From Rhodococcus sp. Leaf278 (GTDB taxonomy: Bacteria; Actinomycetota; Actinomycetes; Mycobacteriales; Mycobacteriaceae), in NCBI RefSeq assembly GCF_001426085.1, contig NZ_LMRR01000012.1, forward strand, positions 127,318 to 191,317: DNA of 64,000 nt. The letters run 5' to 3'. Shown here piece after piece: positions 8,103 to 17,499 of the stretch. The translations under genes and the position numbers were made by a program. A model generated the notes under the pieces. That model was not told the origin of the DNA. It saw only the letters and a program-made list of their open reading frames with translations, and did not search any database. The first letter of the stretch is position 1. Each line of letters begins with the position of its first letter.

Positions 8103-8669
8103 ATGTCAGACGCTCACGTACTCGTTCTCGTCGGAAGCCTGCGCGCCGAATCGGTGAACAAGCAGATTGCCGAGACTGCTGTCACCGTGGCACCCGCCGG
8201 CGCAGAGATCGTGGTCTACGACGGACTCGGAGATGTCCCCTTCTACAACGAGGATATCGACGTCGAGGGTTCCGTACCGGCTGCGGCGCTCGCTCTGCGA
8301 GCTGCTGCCGAGAAGGCCTCGGCCTTGCTGCTGGTCACGCCCGAATACAACGGCACCATTCCTGCCGTGCTGAAGAACGCCATCGATTGGCTCTCGCGCC
8401 CCTACGGTGCCGGTGCGATGGTGGGCAAGCCGGTCGTCGTCATCAGCGCATCGCCCAGCGGTAACGGTGCCAAGTGGGCACATGAGGACACGAGCAAGGC
8501 CGTGCGTATCGCCGGTGGTTCGGTGCTCGAGGACGTCCAGCTCTCCATCGGCAGCACCATGGACAAGTTCGGCTCGGCTCACCCGAGCGAGAATGCCGAG
8601 GTATCCGGAGAGATCGGACACGTGGTGGCCGAGTTGGTCAAGGCATCGAACGAACTCGTGAGCGCCTGA
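8103..8669 (+). CDS. NAD(P)H-dependent FMN reductase family protein
   Basis: A 188-residue flavodoxin-like oxidoreductase of the FMN_red family. The FMN phosphate loop is VGSLRAESVNKQ near residues 10-21. TPEYNGTIPAVLKNAIDWLSRP near 78-100 is the characteristic flavin-binding and dimer motif of azoreductase/quinone/chromate reductases. The natural substrate cannot be read from the sequence; quinone or nitro/azo detoxification is usual. The ATG at 8103 follows GAAGGAAGA. An earlier GTG at 8064 in frame has no ribosome site. It is probably controlled by the adjacent TetR protein. Confidence 0.9.
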   Translation: MSDAHVLVLVGSLRAESVNKQIAETAVTVAPAGAEIVVYDGLGDVPFYNEDIDVEGSVPAAALALRAAAEKASALLLVTPEYNGTIPAVLKNAIDWLSRPYGAGAMVGKPVVVISASPSGNGAKWAHEDTSKAVRIAGGSVLEDVQLSIGSTMDKFGSAHPSENAEVSGEIGHVVAELVKASNELVSA

Positions 8670-8683
8670 CCGCTTGATGGTTT

Positions 8684-8698
8684 CGATAGTCGTTTTCA
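8684..8698. promoter_or_regulatory. Candidate Zur box before rpmJ
   Basis: Read on the minus strand the site is TGAAAACGACTATCG. It matches 11 of 15 positions of the actinobacterial Zur motif TGAAAATGATTTTCA as I recall it. It sits 14 bp before the L36 start, overlapping the likely promoter. Zinc-free ribosomal protein paralogues are typically Zur targets. Confidence 0.4.
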
Positions 8699-8712
8699 TG
8701 TAGGGTGAGCTC

Positions 8713-8835
8713 ATGAAGGTGAGAAACTCTCTGAAATCGCTCAAGAACAAGCCCGGTGCTCAGGTGGTCCGCCGCCACGGGGTGGTGTTCGTGATCAACA
8801 AGAAAGAGCCCCGGTTCAAGGCGCGTCAACGCTGA
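8713..8835 (+). CDS. rpmJ: Ribosomal protein L36, zinc-independent form
   Basis: A 40-residue basic protein ([20 protein letters not shown]... ending [10 protein letters not shown]) matches bacterial L36 along its length. The four zinc ligands of the standard form are missing: there is no Cys at all. This is the C-minus paralogue that replaces the zinc-binding L36 in large ribosomal subunits when zinc is scarce. It stands alone, 43 nt after the reductase stop and followed at once by a strong terminator. A degenerate Zur-like site lies upstream. The ribosome site is probably TAGGGTGAG. Confidence 0.9.
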   Translation: MKVRNSLKSLKNKPGAQVVRRHGVVFVINKKEPRFKARQR

Positions 8836-8854
8836 CAGTCGCGCACGCGCTGAC

Positions 8855-8888
8855 AACGGCCCCTCGGATTCGAATCCGAGGGGCCGTT
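8855..8888. terminator. Strong palindromic terminator after rpmJ
   Basis: A perfect 34-bp palindrome centred on GGATTCGAATCC, with AACGGCCCC/GGGGCCGTT outer arms, follows the L36 stop by 19 nt. There is no long T-run after it. The remaining DNA up to about 9040 shows no gene and no further repeat. Confidence 0.75.
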
Positions 8889-9048
8889 CTCGTGCGCGGG
8901 AGGAACGGTTGTCCTAGGGGCTCGTCACTGCCGATGCAGAAATGGGTGGTGACCGATAACACAACCCGACTGTGACCTGCGACACGCCGTAATGACGCGT
9001 CGATCCTCTCCCGGCAAGGCCGTGACCAGCGAATACCAAGCATGTTGT

Positions 9049-9096
9049 TCGCAACATCTCGTGTTGTAGTCAGATGTCGGACACTAGGTGTAGTGT
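9049..9096. promoter_or_regulatory. Tandem NrdR boxes before nrdH
   Basis: ACACTAGGTGTAGTGT (9081-9096) has perfect arms of the NrdR consensus ACACWATATATWGTGT. A second weaker box, TCGCAACATCTCGTGT (9049-9064), starts exactly 32 bp upstream, three helical turns away, as in known NrdR operators. NrdR represses ribonucleotide reductase genes when dATP is plentiful. nrdR itself is not in the window. Confidence 0.78.
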
Positions 9097-9249
9097 TTGT
9101 CCGACCGAGAGGCCACAACTCGAAGAGCCAGCGAAAGCAGGTTCGAGCAGGTCGAAGTCGCCCTGAGCGGGAGATGTTCTCGGTGCCACACGCAGAGCAC
9201 ATCGGTCGCCGTCGGTGCACCCGATGGCGACAACGGAAAGAGGGACACC

Positions 9250-9483
9250 ATGAGCATCACCGTTTACACCAAGCCGGCCTGCGTTCAGTGCAATGCCACC
9301 TACCGCGCCCTCGACAAAGCGGGCATCGAGTACTCGGTCATCGATATCTCGCAGGACCCCGAGGCGCGTGACTACGTCATGGCTCTGGGCTACCTGCAGG
9401 CTCCCGTCGTCGTGGCCGGAGACGATCACTGGTCCGGCTTCCGTCCGGATCGCATCAAGACCCTCGCAGCGAACGCTGCTTGA
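9250..9483 (+). CDS. nrdH: Glutaredoxin-like protein NrdH
   Basis: A 77-residue thioredoxin-fold electron donor for class Ib ribonucleotide reductase. The redox motif CVQC is at residues 11-14. The NrdH-specific C-terminal segment WSGFRPDRIK is present. The ATG at 9250 follows GAAAGAGGGACACC. A longer frame open upstream to 9097 is ignored because it lies in the operator region. It heads nrdH-nrdI-nrdE. Confidence 0.96.
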   Translation: MSITVYTKPACVQCNATYRALDKAGIEYSVIDISQDPEARDYVMALGYLQAPVVVAGDDHWSGFRPDRIKTLAANAA

Positions 9484-9507
9484 ACAGAACGAGGAAGTGA
9501 GTGAGCG

Positions 9508-9969
9508 GTGAGTTCGCAACCGCAGTCGTCCCACTCACTGGTGTATTTCTCCAGCGCATCCGAGAACACGCATCGTTTCGTCTCGAAGCTGGATATCCCC
9601 GCAACGCGCATTCCGCTTCGTGATCCCGACGGTACGTTCCGAGTCCATGCCCCTTATGTTCTCGTCGTTCCGACCTATGGGGGAGGGACCACCTATGCCG
9701 GGCGTGACACCAATTACGTACCCAAGCGTGTGATCAAGTTTCTCAACGACGAGCACAACCGATCGTTGATTCGAGCGGTCATCGCTGCCGGAAATACCAA
9801 TTTCGGTGATTCGTTCTGCTTTGCCGGAGATGTCATTTCGCAGAAATGTGCGGTTCCGTATCTGTACCGATTCGAGTTGATGGGCACCCCCGAGGACGTA
9901 GTGCGAGTCCGCGAGGGACTGGAGGACTTCTGGGAACGTGAAGTTCGCCGCGCGGCCCACACGCACTAG
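9508..9969 (+). CDS. nrdI: Flavodoxin-like NrdI
   Basis: A 153-residue flavodoxin that supplies the oxidant used to assemble the dimanganese-tyrosyl radical of Nrd[17 protein letters not shown] is the FMN phosphate loop. VVPTYGGG and [17 protein letters not shown] are the NrdI-specific flavin contacts. The start is GTG at 9508, 24 nt after nrdH, within a GAGGAAGTGAGTGAG stretch. Confidence 0.96.
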   Translation: MSSQPQSSHSLVYFSSASENTHRFVSKLDIPATRIPLRDPDGTFRVHAPYVLVVPTYGGGTTYAGRDTNYVPKRVIKFLNDEHNRSLIRAVIAAGNTNFGDSFCFAGDVISQKCAVPYLYRFELMGTPEDVVRVREGLEDFWEREVRRAAHTH

Positions 9970-10004
9970 AGCATTACCCACCACATACCAGTAGGAGCAT
10001 CGCA

Positions 10005-12170
10005 GTGGCACCGACCATCACCGACGCAGCACCCGCGCCCGCAACGATTCGCGGCGACGGCGACATGGATTACCACGCGCTCAACGCGATGCTCAATCTC
10101 TACGGCCCCAACGGCGAGATCCAGTTCGAGAAGGACCGCGAGGCTGCCAATCAGTACTTCCTGCAGCACGTCAACCAGAACACGGTGTTCTTCCACGATC
10201 TGGACGAGAAGCTGGACTACCTGGTCGAGGAGAACTATTACGAGCCCGAGGTTCTCGATCAGTACTCGCGAGAGTTCGTCAAGTTCCTCATCAATCACGC
10301 GTACTCGAAGAAGTTTCGGTTCCCCACGTTCCTCGGTGCGTTCAAGTACTACACCTCGTACACGCTCAAGACGTTCGACGGCAAGCGCTACCTCGAGCGC
10401 TTCGAGGACCGCGTGTGCATGGTCGCGCTCACGCTCGCAGCCGGTGACGAAGCCCTGGCCACCGATCTCGTGGACGAGATCATCGCCGGCCGATTCCAGC
10501 CCGCGACGCCCACCTTCCTCAACTCGGGCAAGAAGCAGCGCGGCGAGCCCGTCTCGTGCTTCCTGCTCCGTATCGAAGACAACATGGAGTCGATCGGTCG
10601 ATCCATCAACTCGGCGTTGCAGCTGTCCAAGCGTGGCGGCGGAGTTGCGTTGCTGCTGAGCAACATTCGCGAAGCAGGTGCGCCGATCAAGCGCATCGAG
10701 AATCAGTCGTCCGGTGTCATCCCCATCATGAAGCTGCTCGAGGACTCGTTCTCGTACGCCAACCAGCTCGGGGCACGTCAGGGCGCGGGCGCGGTGTACC
10801 TGCACGCGCATCACCCCGACGTCTACAAGTTCCTCGACACCAAGCGTGAGAACGCGGACGAGAAGATCCGAATCAAGACGCTGTCCCTCGGAATCGTCAT
10901 CCCGGACATCACGTTCGAGCTGGCGAAGAAGAACGAGGACATGTACCTGTTCTCGCCGTACGACGTGGAGCGCATCTACGGAGTGCCGTTCGCCGATATC
11001 GACGTCTCCGAGAAGTACTACGAGATGGTCGACGACAAGCGGATTCGTAAGACGAAGATCAAGTCGCGTGAGTTCTTCCAGACTCTCGCCGAGCTGCAAT
11101 TCGAGTCCGGATACCCGTACATCATGTACGAGGACACCGTCAATCGCGCGAACCCGGTCAAGGGCAAGATCACCCACTCCAACCTGTGCTCGGAGATTCT
11201 CCAGGTCTCGACGCCGTCGACGTTCAACGACGACCTCTCGTACAGCCATGTCGGCAAGGACATCTCGTGCAACCTGGGCTCGCTGAACATCGCGAAGACG
11301 ATGGATTCACCCGACTTCGGTAAGACCATCGCCGTGGCCATCCGCGGTCTGACCGCGGTCTCGGACCAGACCCACATTTTCTCCGTGCCGTCGATCGAGC
11401 AGGGCAACAACGACTCTCACGCGATCGGCCTGGGGCAGATGAATCTGCACGGCTACCTCGCCCGCGAGCGCATCCACTACGGGTCGACCGAGGGAATCGA
11501 TTTCACCAACATCTACTTCTACACGGTGCTGTTCCACGCCATTCAGGCGTCGAACCAGCTGGCGAAGGCGCGCGGCCAGTACTTCAAGGGCTTCCCGGAT
11601 TCCAAGTATGCGTCGGGGGAGTTCTTCGACAAGTACACCGATCAGGCCTGGGAGCCTGCTACGCCGAAGGTCGCGAAACTGTTCGCCGATTCCGGCGTTG
11701 CCATTCCGACTCAGGCCGAGTGGACTGCGTTGAAGGCGTCCGTTCAGGAGTACGGAATTTACAACCAGAACCTGCAGGCCGTTCCGCCGACCGGATCCAT
11801 CTCGTACATCAACAACTCCACCTCGTCGATTCACCCGGTGGCGTCGAAGATCGAGATTCGCAAGGAAGGCAAGATCGGCCGCGTCTACTACCCGGCACCG
11901 TATCTCGACAACGACAACCTGGACTACTACCAGGACGCGTACGAGATCGGGTACGAGAAAATCATCGACACCTATGCTGCCGCAACACAACACGTCGATC
12001 AGGGCCTGTCGTTGACGCTGTTCTTCAAGGACACTGCCACCACTCGCGACATCAACCGCGCGCAGATCTACGCATGGCGCAAGGGCATCAAGACGCTGTA
12101 CTACATCCGTCTGCGTCAGATGGCCCTCGAAGGTACCGAGGTAGAGGGCTGCGTTTCCTGCATGCTGTAG
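10005..12170 (+). CDS. nrdE: Class Ib ribonucleoside-diphosphate reductase alpha subunit NrdE
   Basis: The 721-residue catalytic subunit reduces ribonucleoside diphosphates to deoxy forms. [10 protein letters not shown] and [17 protein letters not shown] hold one active-site Cys, and SNLCSEI the second Cys region. The chain ends CVSCML, the mobile CxxC pair that NrdH re-reduces. There is no N-terminal ATP-cone, as expected for class Ib. The GTG at 10005 follows TAGGAGCATCGCA. nrdF is not adjacent: an AbiEi-like gene intervenes. Confidence 0.98.
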   Translation: MAPTITDAAPAPATIRGDGDMDYHALNAMLNLYGPNGEIQFEKDREAANQYFLQHVNQNTVFFHDLDEKLDYLVEENYYEPEVLDQYSREFVKFLINHAYSKKFRFPTFLGAFKYYTSYTLKTFDGKRYLERFEDRVCMVALTLAAGDEALATDLVDEIIAGRFQPATPTFLNSGKKQRGEPVSCFLLRIEDNMESIGRSINSALQLSKRGGGVALLLSNIREAGAPIKRIENQSSGVIPIMKLLEDSFSYANQLGARQGAGAVYLHAHHPDVYKFLDTKRENADEKIRIKTLSLGIVIPDITFELAKKNEDMYLFSPYDVERIYGVPFADIDVSEKYYEMVDDKRIRKTKIKSREFFQTLAELQFESGYPYIMYEDTVNRANPVKGKITHSNLCSEILQVSTPSTFNDDLSYSHVGKDISCNLGSLNIAKTMDSPDFGKTIAVAIRGLTAVSDQTHIFSVPSIEQGNNDSHAIGLGQMNLHGYLARERIHYGSTEGIDFTNIYFYTVLFHAIQASNQLAKARGQYFKGFPDSKYASGEFFDKYTDQAWEPATPKVAKLFADSGVAIPTQAEWTALKASVQEYGIYNQNLQAVPPTGSISYINNSTSSIHPVASKIEIRKEGKIGRVYYPAPYLDNDNLDYYQDAYEIGYEKIIDTYAAATQHVDQGLSLTLFFKDTATTRDINRAQIYAWRKGIKTLYYIRLRQMALEGTEVEGCVSCML

Positions 12171-12180
12171 GGCTTTGCCC

Positions 12181-12225
12181 TCGTGCGCGTTTTGCGTAGC
12201 TGGAGGGGCGCAAAACGCGCACGAC
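12181..12225. repeat. Palindromic repeat, copy A
   Basis: A 45-bp element made of a perfect 15-bp inverted repeat (CGTGCGCGTTTTGCG and its complement) around a 12-nt loop TAGCTGGAGGGG. It starts 10 nt after the nrdE stop and may end nrdE transcripts. Copy B at 13269-13314 is the same element in opposite orientation with two differences. Confidence 0.85.
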
Positions 12226-12261
12226 GGACGCTGTCGTACCCACGGGGCAGGATGCGCGGCC

Positions 12262-13356
12262 ATGGAACATGGTCGGGGGGATGGTCGAGAACTTCAGGTT
12301 CTGATCGACACGCAGTGGGGGCTGTTCACGCAGTCGCAGGTTACGCAGTTGGGGTACAGCCGAAATAGGGTCCGCAAACTGGTGGACAGTGGCGCGTGGA
12401 TCGTTGTTCTGCGCGGCGTCTATTCCATCTTCACCGGACCGTTGACGCGGGATCGGATCCTGATGGCAGCGCTTCTGTACGGAGGTGGGCACGCAATGCT
12501 GAGCCACCGGTCCGCAGCCGAAGAGTGGGGATTGCGACAGCCAGATCCCGATTCGGCCGTCCACGTGACTGTGCCGTATGGAAAGTCTGCCTGCAATCAG
12601 CGCGCGACGTTGCGCTCTGTTCCTAGGGTCGGAACGAGGCTGGTGGCGGGCATCGGACTACCGCTCCATCCCGGAGTGGTCGTGCACAGATCTCGGGCGC
12701 ACCGGCACATCGGCATACCAGGGGACATGCCGCGAACGACGTTGGTGGACACTGCCCTCGATCTGGCAGTGTCGGAACCCACGCCGAGCCAGGCCTTCCA
12801 CAGCTTGGTGTCGTCGGTGACTCAGCGAAGAATCCGATTGACGGACGTTCGGGAGCAGATCGCCGTCCGCAGGCCGTACCGGTATCTGACATCGCTGAGC
12901 GAAGCCGTCGCCTTGCTCGCGAACGGCGTTCAGTCCATTCTCGAACTCGAATACGCGATCAACGTCGAAGAGGCTCACGGGCTTCCGACTGCCGAACGGC
13001 AGAGCTCGATACAGGTCGACGGTCGAACACTCTATGAGGACGTCCTGTACCGAGTGGGATCTCGCACTTTGACGGTCCGCTTGGACGGTCGCAGGTTCCA
13101 TTCGATGCAGGAGGTCGCATTCCGCGATCGGCGACGTGACAATGCGGCCGAACTCGAGGGGCGTGCGCGACTGGTTTTCGGGTACGACGAGGTCAGCAGC
13201 GATCCGTGCGGCGTTGCAGAAGACGTTGTGCGGGTTCTTCGGCGTGAGGGCTGGGAGGGCGAACTCACGTCGTGCGCGTTGTGCGCCCCTCCAGGTACGC
13301 AAAACGCGCACGACACAGATCTTGTGTTAGCTATTGATGTCGGACACAACGGGTAG
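12262..13356 (+). CDS. AbiEi antitoxin-like winged-helix protein with DUF559/Vsr-like C-terminal domain
   Basis: The 364-residue protein begins with a winged-helix segment (FTQSQVTQLGYSRNRVRKLV, RGVYSIF) of the AbiEi antitoxin N-terminal type. The middle part has PRTTLVDTALDLA. The C-terminal part (about 220-330) resembles DUF559/very-short-patch-repair nucleases: VRLDGRRFHSMQEVAFRDRR then RDN, LVFGYDEV. Such genes are common in actinobacteria and are often annotated as type IV antitoxins, but no AbiEii toxin is next to it. The ATG at 12262 is chosen; the frame stays open upstream through repeat A. The last 29 residues, beginning in LTSCALCAPPGTQNAHD, are encoded by repeat B and the nrdF operator, so the natural C-terminus may be lost. 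It lies between nrdE and nrdF, a slot filled by other genes in M. tuberculosis. Confidence 0.62.
   Translation: MEHGRGDGRELQVLIDTQWGLFTQSQVTQLGYSRNRVRKLVDSGAWIVVLRGVYSIFTGPLTRDRILMAALLYGGGHAMLSHRSAAEEWGLRQPDPDSAVHVTVPYGKSACNQRATLRSVPRVGTRLVAGIGLPLHPGVVVHRSRAHRHIGIPGDMPRTTLVDTALDLAVSEPTPSQAFHSLVSSVTQRRIRLTDVREQIAVRRPYRYLTSLSEAVALLANGVQSILELEYAINVEEAHGLPTAERQSSIQVDGRTLYEDVLYRVGSRTLTVRLDGRRFHSMQEVAFRDRRRDNAAELEGRARLVFGYDEVSSDPCGVAEDVVRVLRREGWEGELTSCALCAPPGTQNAHDTDLVLAIDVGHNG
13269..13314. repeat. Palindromic repeat, copy B (inverted relative to A)
   Basis: A 46-bp element whose reverse complement matches copy A at all but two positions, one in the stem and one in the loop. It lies inside the 3' end of the AbiEi-like frame and abuts the first NrdR half-site of nrdF. 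No transposase is nearby, so it is better seen as a REP-like element than as an insertion-sequence end. Confidence 0.85.
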
Positions 13357-13359
13357 TGT
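13312..13359. promoter_or_regulatory. Tandem NrdR boxes before nrdF
   Basis: ACACAACGGGTAGTGT (13344-13359) fits the NrdR consensus. A weaker upstream box with an intact right half (ATCTTGTGT, 13319-13327) begins 32 bp earlier, the same spacing as before nrdH. This gives nrdF its own copy of the nrdHIE control. The stop codon of the AbiEi-like frame lies inside the downstream box. Confidence 0.7.
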
Positions 13360-13420
13360 TCGTGTCAGCGACTTTTCACGTAGCACCGTCCGCAATTCTC
13401 GCTCATCGACCTGTAGGTAG

Positions 13421-14392
<972 letters not shown>

Positions 14393-14401
14393 AGGCCCCT
14401 T

Positions 14402-14446
14402 CGCGCGCCGCGCCGCTCACTCTTTCGGTGGGCGGCCCGGCGCGCG
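14402..14446. terminator. GC-rich terminator hairpin after nrdF
   Basis: Nineteen-base arms (CGCGCGCCG... and ...CGGCGCGCG) with one mismatch and one wobble enclose a TCTTTCG loop. It starts 9 nt after the nrdF stop and covers the 3' end of the convergent RHH gene. Confidence 0.6.
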
Positions 14447-14614
14447 AATGTCTTTGGCTTCCTTGGGCATTCGACCCTCGTCGCTCAATGCTCGACGCAG
14501 TAGGAACTCGATCTGAGCGTTGGTGCTCCGGAGATCGTCGGAGGCCCAGCGGGCGAGGGCGTCGTGCACCGCTGGGTCCAGCCGAAGCAATATTTTCTTA
14601 CGCTCGACGGTCAT
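14417..14614 (-). CDS. Small ribbon-helix-helix protein
   Basis: A 65-residue protein: [19 protein letters not shown] is a beta strand plus helix A, and [16 protein letters not shown] is helix B of an Arc/CopG/HicB-antitoxin-like RHH fold. The tail is basic and Pro-rich (APGRPPKE). It would bind DNA as a dimer. No toxin gene is beside it. It starts 3 nt after the SPFH gene stop and overlaps the nrdF terminator, so it is certainly cotranscribed with the SPFH gene. Its role there is unknown. Confidence 0.75.
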   Translation of the reverse strand: MTVERKKILLRLDPAVHDALARWASDDLRSTNAQIEFLLRRALSDEGRMPKEAKDIRAPGRPPKE

Positions 14615-14617
14615 GGC

Positions 14618-15535
14618 TCACTGGTACAGCGATCCGGTATTGACGACAGGTTGCGTGTCGCGGTCGCTGCACAGCACGACGAGCAGATTCGACACCATGG
14701 TCGCCTTTCTCTCCTCGTCGAGTTCGACCACGTGCTTCTCCTCGAGCTTCGACAACGCCATCTCCACCATGCCGACCGCGCCTTCGACGATCTGCTGACG
14801 CGCCGCAATGACCGCTCCCGCCTGCTGGCGCCGCAGCATTGCTTGTGCGATCTCCGGGGCATAGGCAAGACGGTTGATTCGGGTCTCGATCACCTCCACA
14901 CCTGCCGACCGCACCCGCGCGTGTACCTCCTCCGACATCGCCGCGGTGATTTCGTCGGCGTTCTCTCGCAACGACATTCGGCCTTCGGCGTCGTACGGGT
15001 AGCTGCCGGCGATATGACGGACGGCCGATTCGGTCTGGACGGCGACGAACTCCTCGTAGTCGTCGACCTGGAAGGATGCCAGAGCGGTATCGGCAACCTG
15101 CCAGACGACGATGGCAGAGATCTCGATCGGATTGCCGTCGGCGTCGTTGACCTTGGATTGACCGGTCTCGTGGTTGCGAATTCGCGTCGAGATGGCCCTT
15201 CGGTACGTCAACGGATTGGTCCAGCGCAGCCCCGGTGTACGCAGCGTCCCGCTGTACGAACTGCCGAGTAGCTGCAGAACGCGAGCTTGATTGGGTTGAA
15301 CCAGAGTCAATCCCATGAGTGCCGGCAGCGAGAGCACGAACAGCACGACTCCGCCGGCCGTGAGCCCCACCGTGGAGAAGACGAGTCCGAGAGCGAACGC
15401 GGCGATTCCGCCGAGAAACAGCGCGAGACCGACGCCGAGCATCGACCAGCCGGGCAGATCCCAGCCGGTGCGCTCGGCGATGGTCGTGGTCGGTGTTCCC
15501 GTCGGCTTCTCGGCGACGGTAGCGGGTGCGGACAT
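14618..15535 (-). CDS. SPFH (band 7/stomatin-like) membrane protein
   Basis: The 305-residue protein has two adjacent membrane segments (about 28-50 and 54-75), then an SPFH domain: [56 protein letters not shown] and [33 protein letters not shown]-terminal helical oligomerisation region follows. Such proteins form membrane-associated scaffolds. A client cannot be inferred. It is the first gene of a two-gene unit with the RHH protein. The start ATG at 15535 has GGGAGGTTCTC upstream. Confidence 0.88.
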   Translation of the reverse strand: MSAPATVAEKPTGTPTTTIAERTGWDLPGWSMLGVGLALFLGGIAAFALGLVFSTVGLTAGGVVLFVLSLPALMGLTLVQPNQARVLQLLGSSYSGTLRTPGLRWTNPLTYRRAISTRIRNHETGQSKVNDADGNPIEISAIVVWQVADTALASFQVDDYEEFVAVQTESAVRHIAGSYPYDAEGRMSLRENADEITAAMSEEVHARVRSAGVEVIETRINRLAYAPEIAQAMLRRQQAGAVIAARQQIVEGAVGMVEMALSKLEEKHVVELDEERKATMVSNLLVVLCSDRDTQPVVNTGSLYQ

Positions 15536-15634
15536 GAGAACCTCCCTCTTGATGTTGATAGTAAAGTGATATCACATTACGAATCGAAAGGGTGACTGTT
15601 CGGCGGAGCTGTGCATTCGGTCCGGGTGGGGGAG

Positions 15635-16108
15635 TCAGCGTCGGAACCATGCCGTCGGGTCGTCGGCGATGGCTTTCTCGATCCGCAATCGTGAAGTGGC
15701 CGTGAGTTTTTCGGGTAACTCGTCGAGCGCGAACCAGGCTACGTCGAGATTCTCGTCGTCGGCGACATGAGGGGTGCCCGAGATGTAGCGGGCAAGGAAA
15801 GTGATGTCCAGATACTGTGCGACATCGCCGTTGGGGTACGTGATCGGCTCCGTCACGTCGACGCTCGTCAACCGCACGATCGTGGCCTCGATGCCGGTCT
15901 CCTCGCGGATCTCTCGCAGCGCGGCCGGTGCCGGTTCTTCGCCCGGCTCGAGGATTCCGGAGACCACGGCCCAGGTGTTGTTGTCCGCTCGCAGAGTCAG
16001 CAGTACTCGGCGGTCGTCGCTCACGACGACCGCACTGACACCGGACAACCAGAGCGGGGACGTACCGACGACGCTGCGGAGCGCCTGCACGAATTCCGGA
16101 ATCGGCAT
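15635..16108 (-). CDS. Nudix hydrolase
   Basis: A 157-residue MutT-type pyrophosphohydrolase. The Nudix box runs from Gly51 to Glu74 (GILEPGEEPAPAALREIREE, then TGIE) and has all consensus Glu residues. The substrate is not readable. It starts 4 nt after the stop of the FecB-like lipoprotein gene on the same strand, so the two form an operon. Confidence 0.92.
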   Translation of the reverse strand: MPIPEFVQALRSVVGTSPLWLSGVSAVVVSDDRRVLLTLRADNNTWAVVSGILEPGEEPAPAALREIREETGIEATIVRLTSVDVTEPITYPNGDVAQYLDITFLARYISGTPHVADDENLDVAWFALDELPEKLTATSRLRIEKAIADDPTAWFRR

Positions 16109-16112
16109 CGCG

Positions 16113-17198
16113 TCAGGACACGTAGGCGTTCAGGGAAGCGGAGAGATCGGCCAGGATGGCACGCGCCGCGACAACTCCACTGCCGGACCAGACCGTGTCG
16201 TTCACGGCGAACACTCGCCCGTCGGTGACCGAGCCGAGTGCGTGCCATGCGTCGCTGTCCATCACCTCGCGGCCGAAGGCCTCGCCTTCGGTACCCGCGA
16301 ATCGCACGTACACGATGTCGCCCTCGACTGGATCCAGATCATCCGACGCAACAGTGAAATCGGTATCGCGCTGACTTTGCGGCCGCGCAACACCCACCTC
16401 GGCGAGCACCTGGCCGGCGAAGGAGTTCGGACCGTCCACCTCGATCGTGTCCGCACCGAACCGGATGACCGACGCCTGCGTCTGCGTGGAATCGATCTCG
16501 CGACCGACCCGCTCGGCATCCGCAGAGAACGACGCGAGCTGCTCGAAACCGGCCTGCCCTCGGCCCAGTGCTGCCGCGGACTGCAGAAAGGTGTCCTTCC
16601 AGCCCTGCCCGGTCTCGGTGAACACGGTCGGCGCGATGGCATTCAGGGAGTCGTAGCTTTCGGCACCGAGAGAATCGGCACCGAGGATGAGATCGGGGTC
16701 GAGGGCGGCAATCGCCCCGAGATCGGGGGCTCCGACCGGGCCGACGGACGGAACGGACGACAAGCCTGTGCCGAGGTACAACGGTTGGTCTCCGTCTCCA
16801 CGGAAATCTGGGTCGATCGTCGCCGCGCCGACGACGCGTTCCCAGATTCCGACCGCGCAGCTGGCGTCGAGGCCCGCGGCGTCGAGAACGACGATGCGCT
16901 GTGGGTCGGCAGGAATGGCGCTGATGCCCTCGGCGTGCCCAACGGGGCGGACATCGCCTTCGACTCCGGTTCGGTCCAGCGGGGCCAGTGCCGGGCACAG
17001 TCCCACGGTGTCCCGGTTGTTCCCGACCACACCCGCTCCGGCGATGTTCGTCGTTGTGCGAACGATGGTCGACGCGTCGTCCTGTGTCTCGGAATCGGAG
17101 CAGCCGACCACACTCACGGCCGCGGCAAGGAACGCCGCTACGACGGCGCCGGTCCTGCGCGATGCACACGAACGGGGGACTCGCAGGTGGAGTGGCAA
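16113..17198 (-). CDS. fecB: FecB-type iron-siderophore ABC substrate-binding lipoprotein
   Basis: The mature part matches periplasmic binding proteins of the FecB/FhuD/BtuF fold: RIVVLDAAGLDASCAVGIW, LGAIAALDPDLILGA, APTVFTETGQGWKDTFLQSAAALGR and SDAWHALGSVTDGRVFAVNDTVW. A signal sequence ends in the lipobox VVGC with the lipidated Cys at about residue 33. The TTG at 17198 is chosen because GAAGGAAG lies exactly 7 nt before it; the frame remains open further upstream without a better start. No permease or ATPase genes adjoin it. The recalled orthologue in M. tuberculosis (Rv3044) is likewise divergent from ctaD. Confidence 0.85.
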   Translation of the reverse strand: MPLHLRVPRSCASRRTGAVVAAFLAAAVSVVGCSDSETQDDASTIVRTTTNIAGAGVVGNNRDTVGLCPALAPLDRTGVEGDVRPVGHAEGISAIPADPQRIVVLDAAGLDASCAVGIWERVVGAATIDPDFRGDGDQPLYLGTGLSSVPSVGPVGAPDLGAIAALDPDLILGADSLGAESYDSLNAIAPTVFTETGQGWKDTFLQSAAALGRGQAGFEQLASFSADAERVGREIDSTQTQASVIRFGADTIEVDGPNSFAGQVLAEVGVARPQSQRDTDFTVASDDLDPVEGDIVYVRFAGTEGEAFGREVMDSDAWHALGSVTDGRVFAVNDTVWSGSGVVAARAILADLSASLNAYVS

Positions 17199-17499
17199 CG
17201 CGGGACTTCCTTCGACGGGTCGGGTGGTCTCACACAGTATCGGAAGACCGTTCTCGTAGAACACTCGAACGGGCACCGCCGAGGCCACTGAATCGACAGC
17301 GCGCGCGCTGCGCCCGGTGCCGCGGAAAGGCCCACAGCGCAGGCAGATCGCCCGATTCGAGCGGTGTCGAACGAGCCCAATACGACACACGGTAGGACCG
17401 GTTCGGCAAGTGTCGGTCCGACGGTCTACGATTCGAGTAGCGCACGACTAGATGACGTCGCCTCGTGATTCGGGGTCGGACGCGCAATCAGGAGGATCT
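17199..17499. other. Divergent intergenic region fecB-like/ctaD
   Basis: About 300 bp with no gene. A TACGAT hexamer (17427-17432) could be a -10 for ctaD. An imperfect dyad GGACCG/CGGTCC occurs at 17395-17419. AGGAGG lies just before the ctaD GTG. Nothing else stands out. Confidence 0.4.

Noticed and set aside
9966..11249. 427-residue open frame opposite nrdE
   Set aside because: Val/Leu/Glu/Arg-rich translation typical of the shadow of a high-GC gene; nrdE is beyond doubt.
12181..13314. Inverted repeats at both ends of the AbiEi-like gene as insertion-sequence ends
   Set aside because: Each copy is itself a palindrome, there is no transposase and no target-site duplication was seen; a REP-like repeat fits better.
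14417..14614. RHH protein as the antitoxin of a classical toxin-antitoxin pair
   Set aside because: No small toxin gene is adjacent; the only partner is the SPFH membrane protein.
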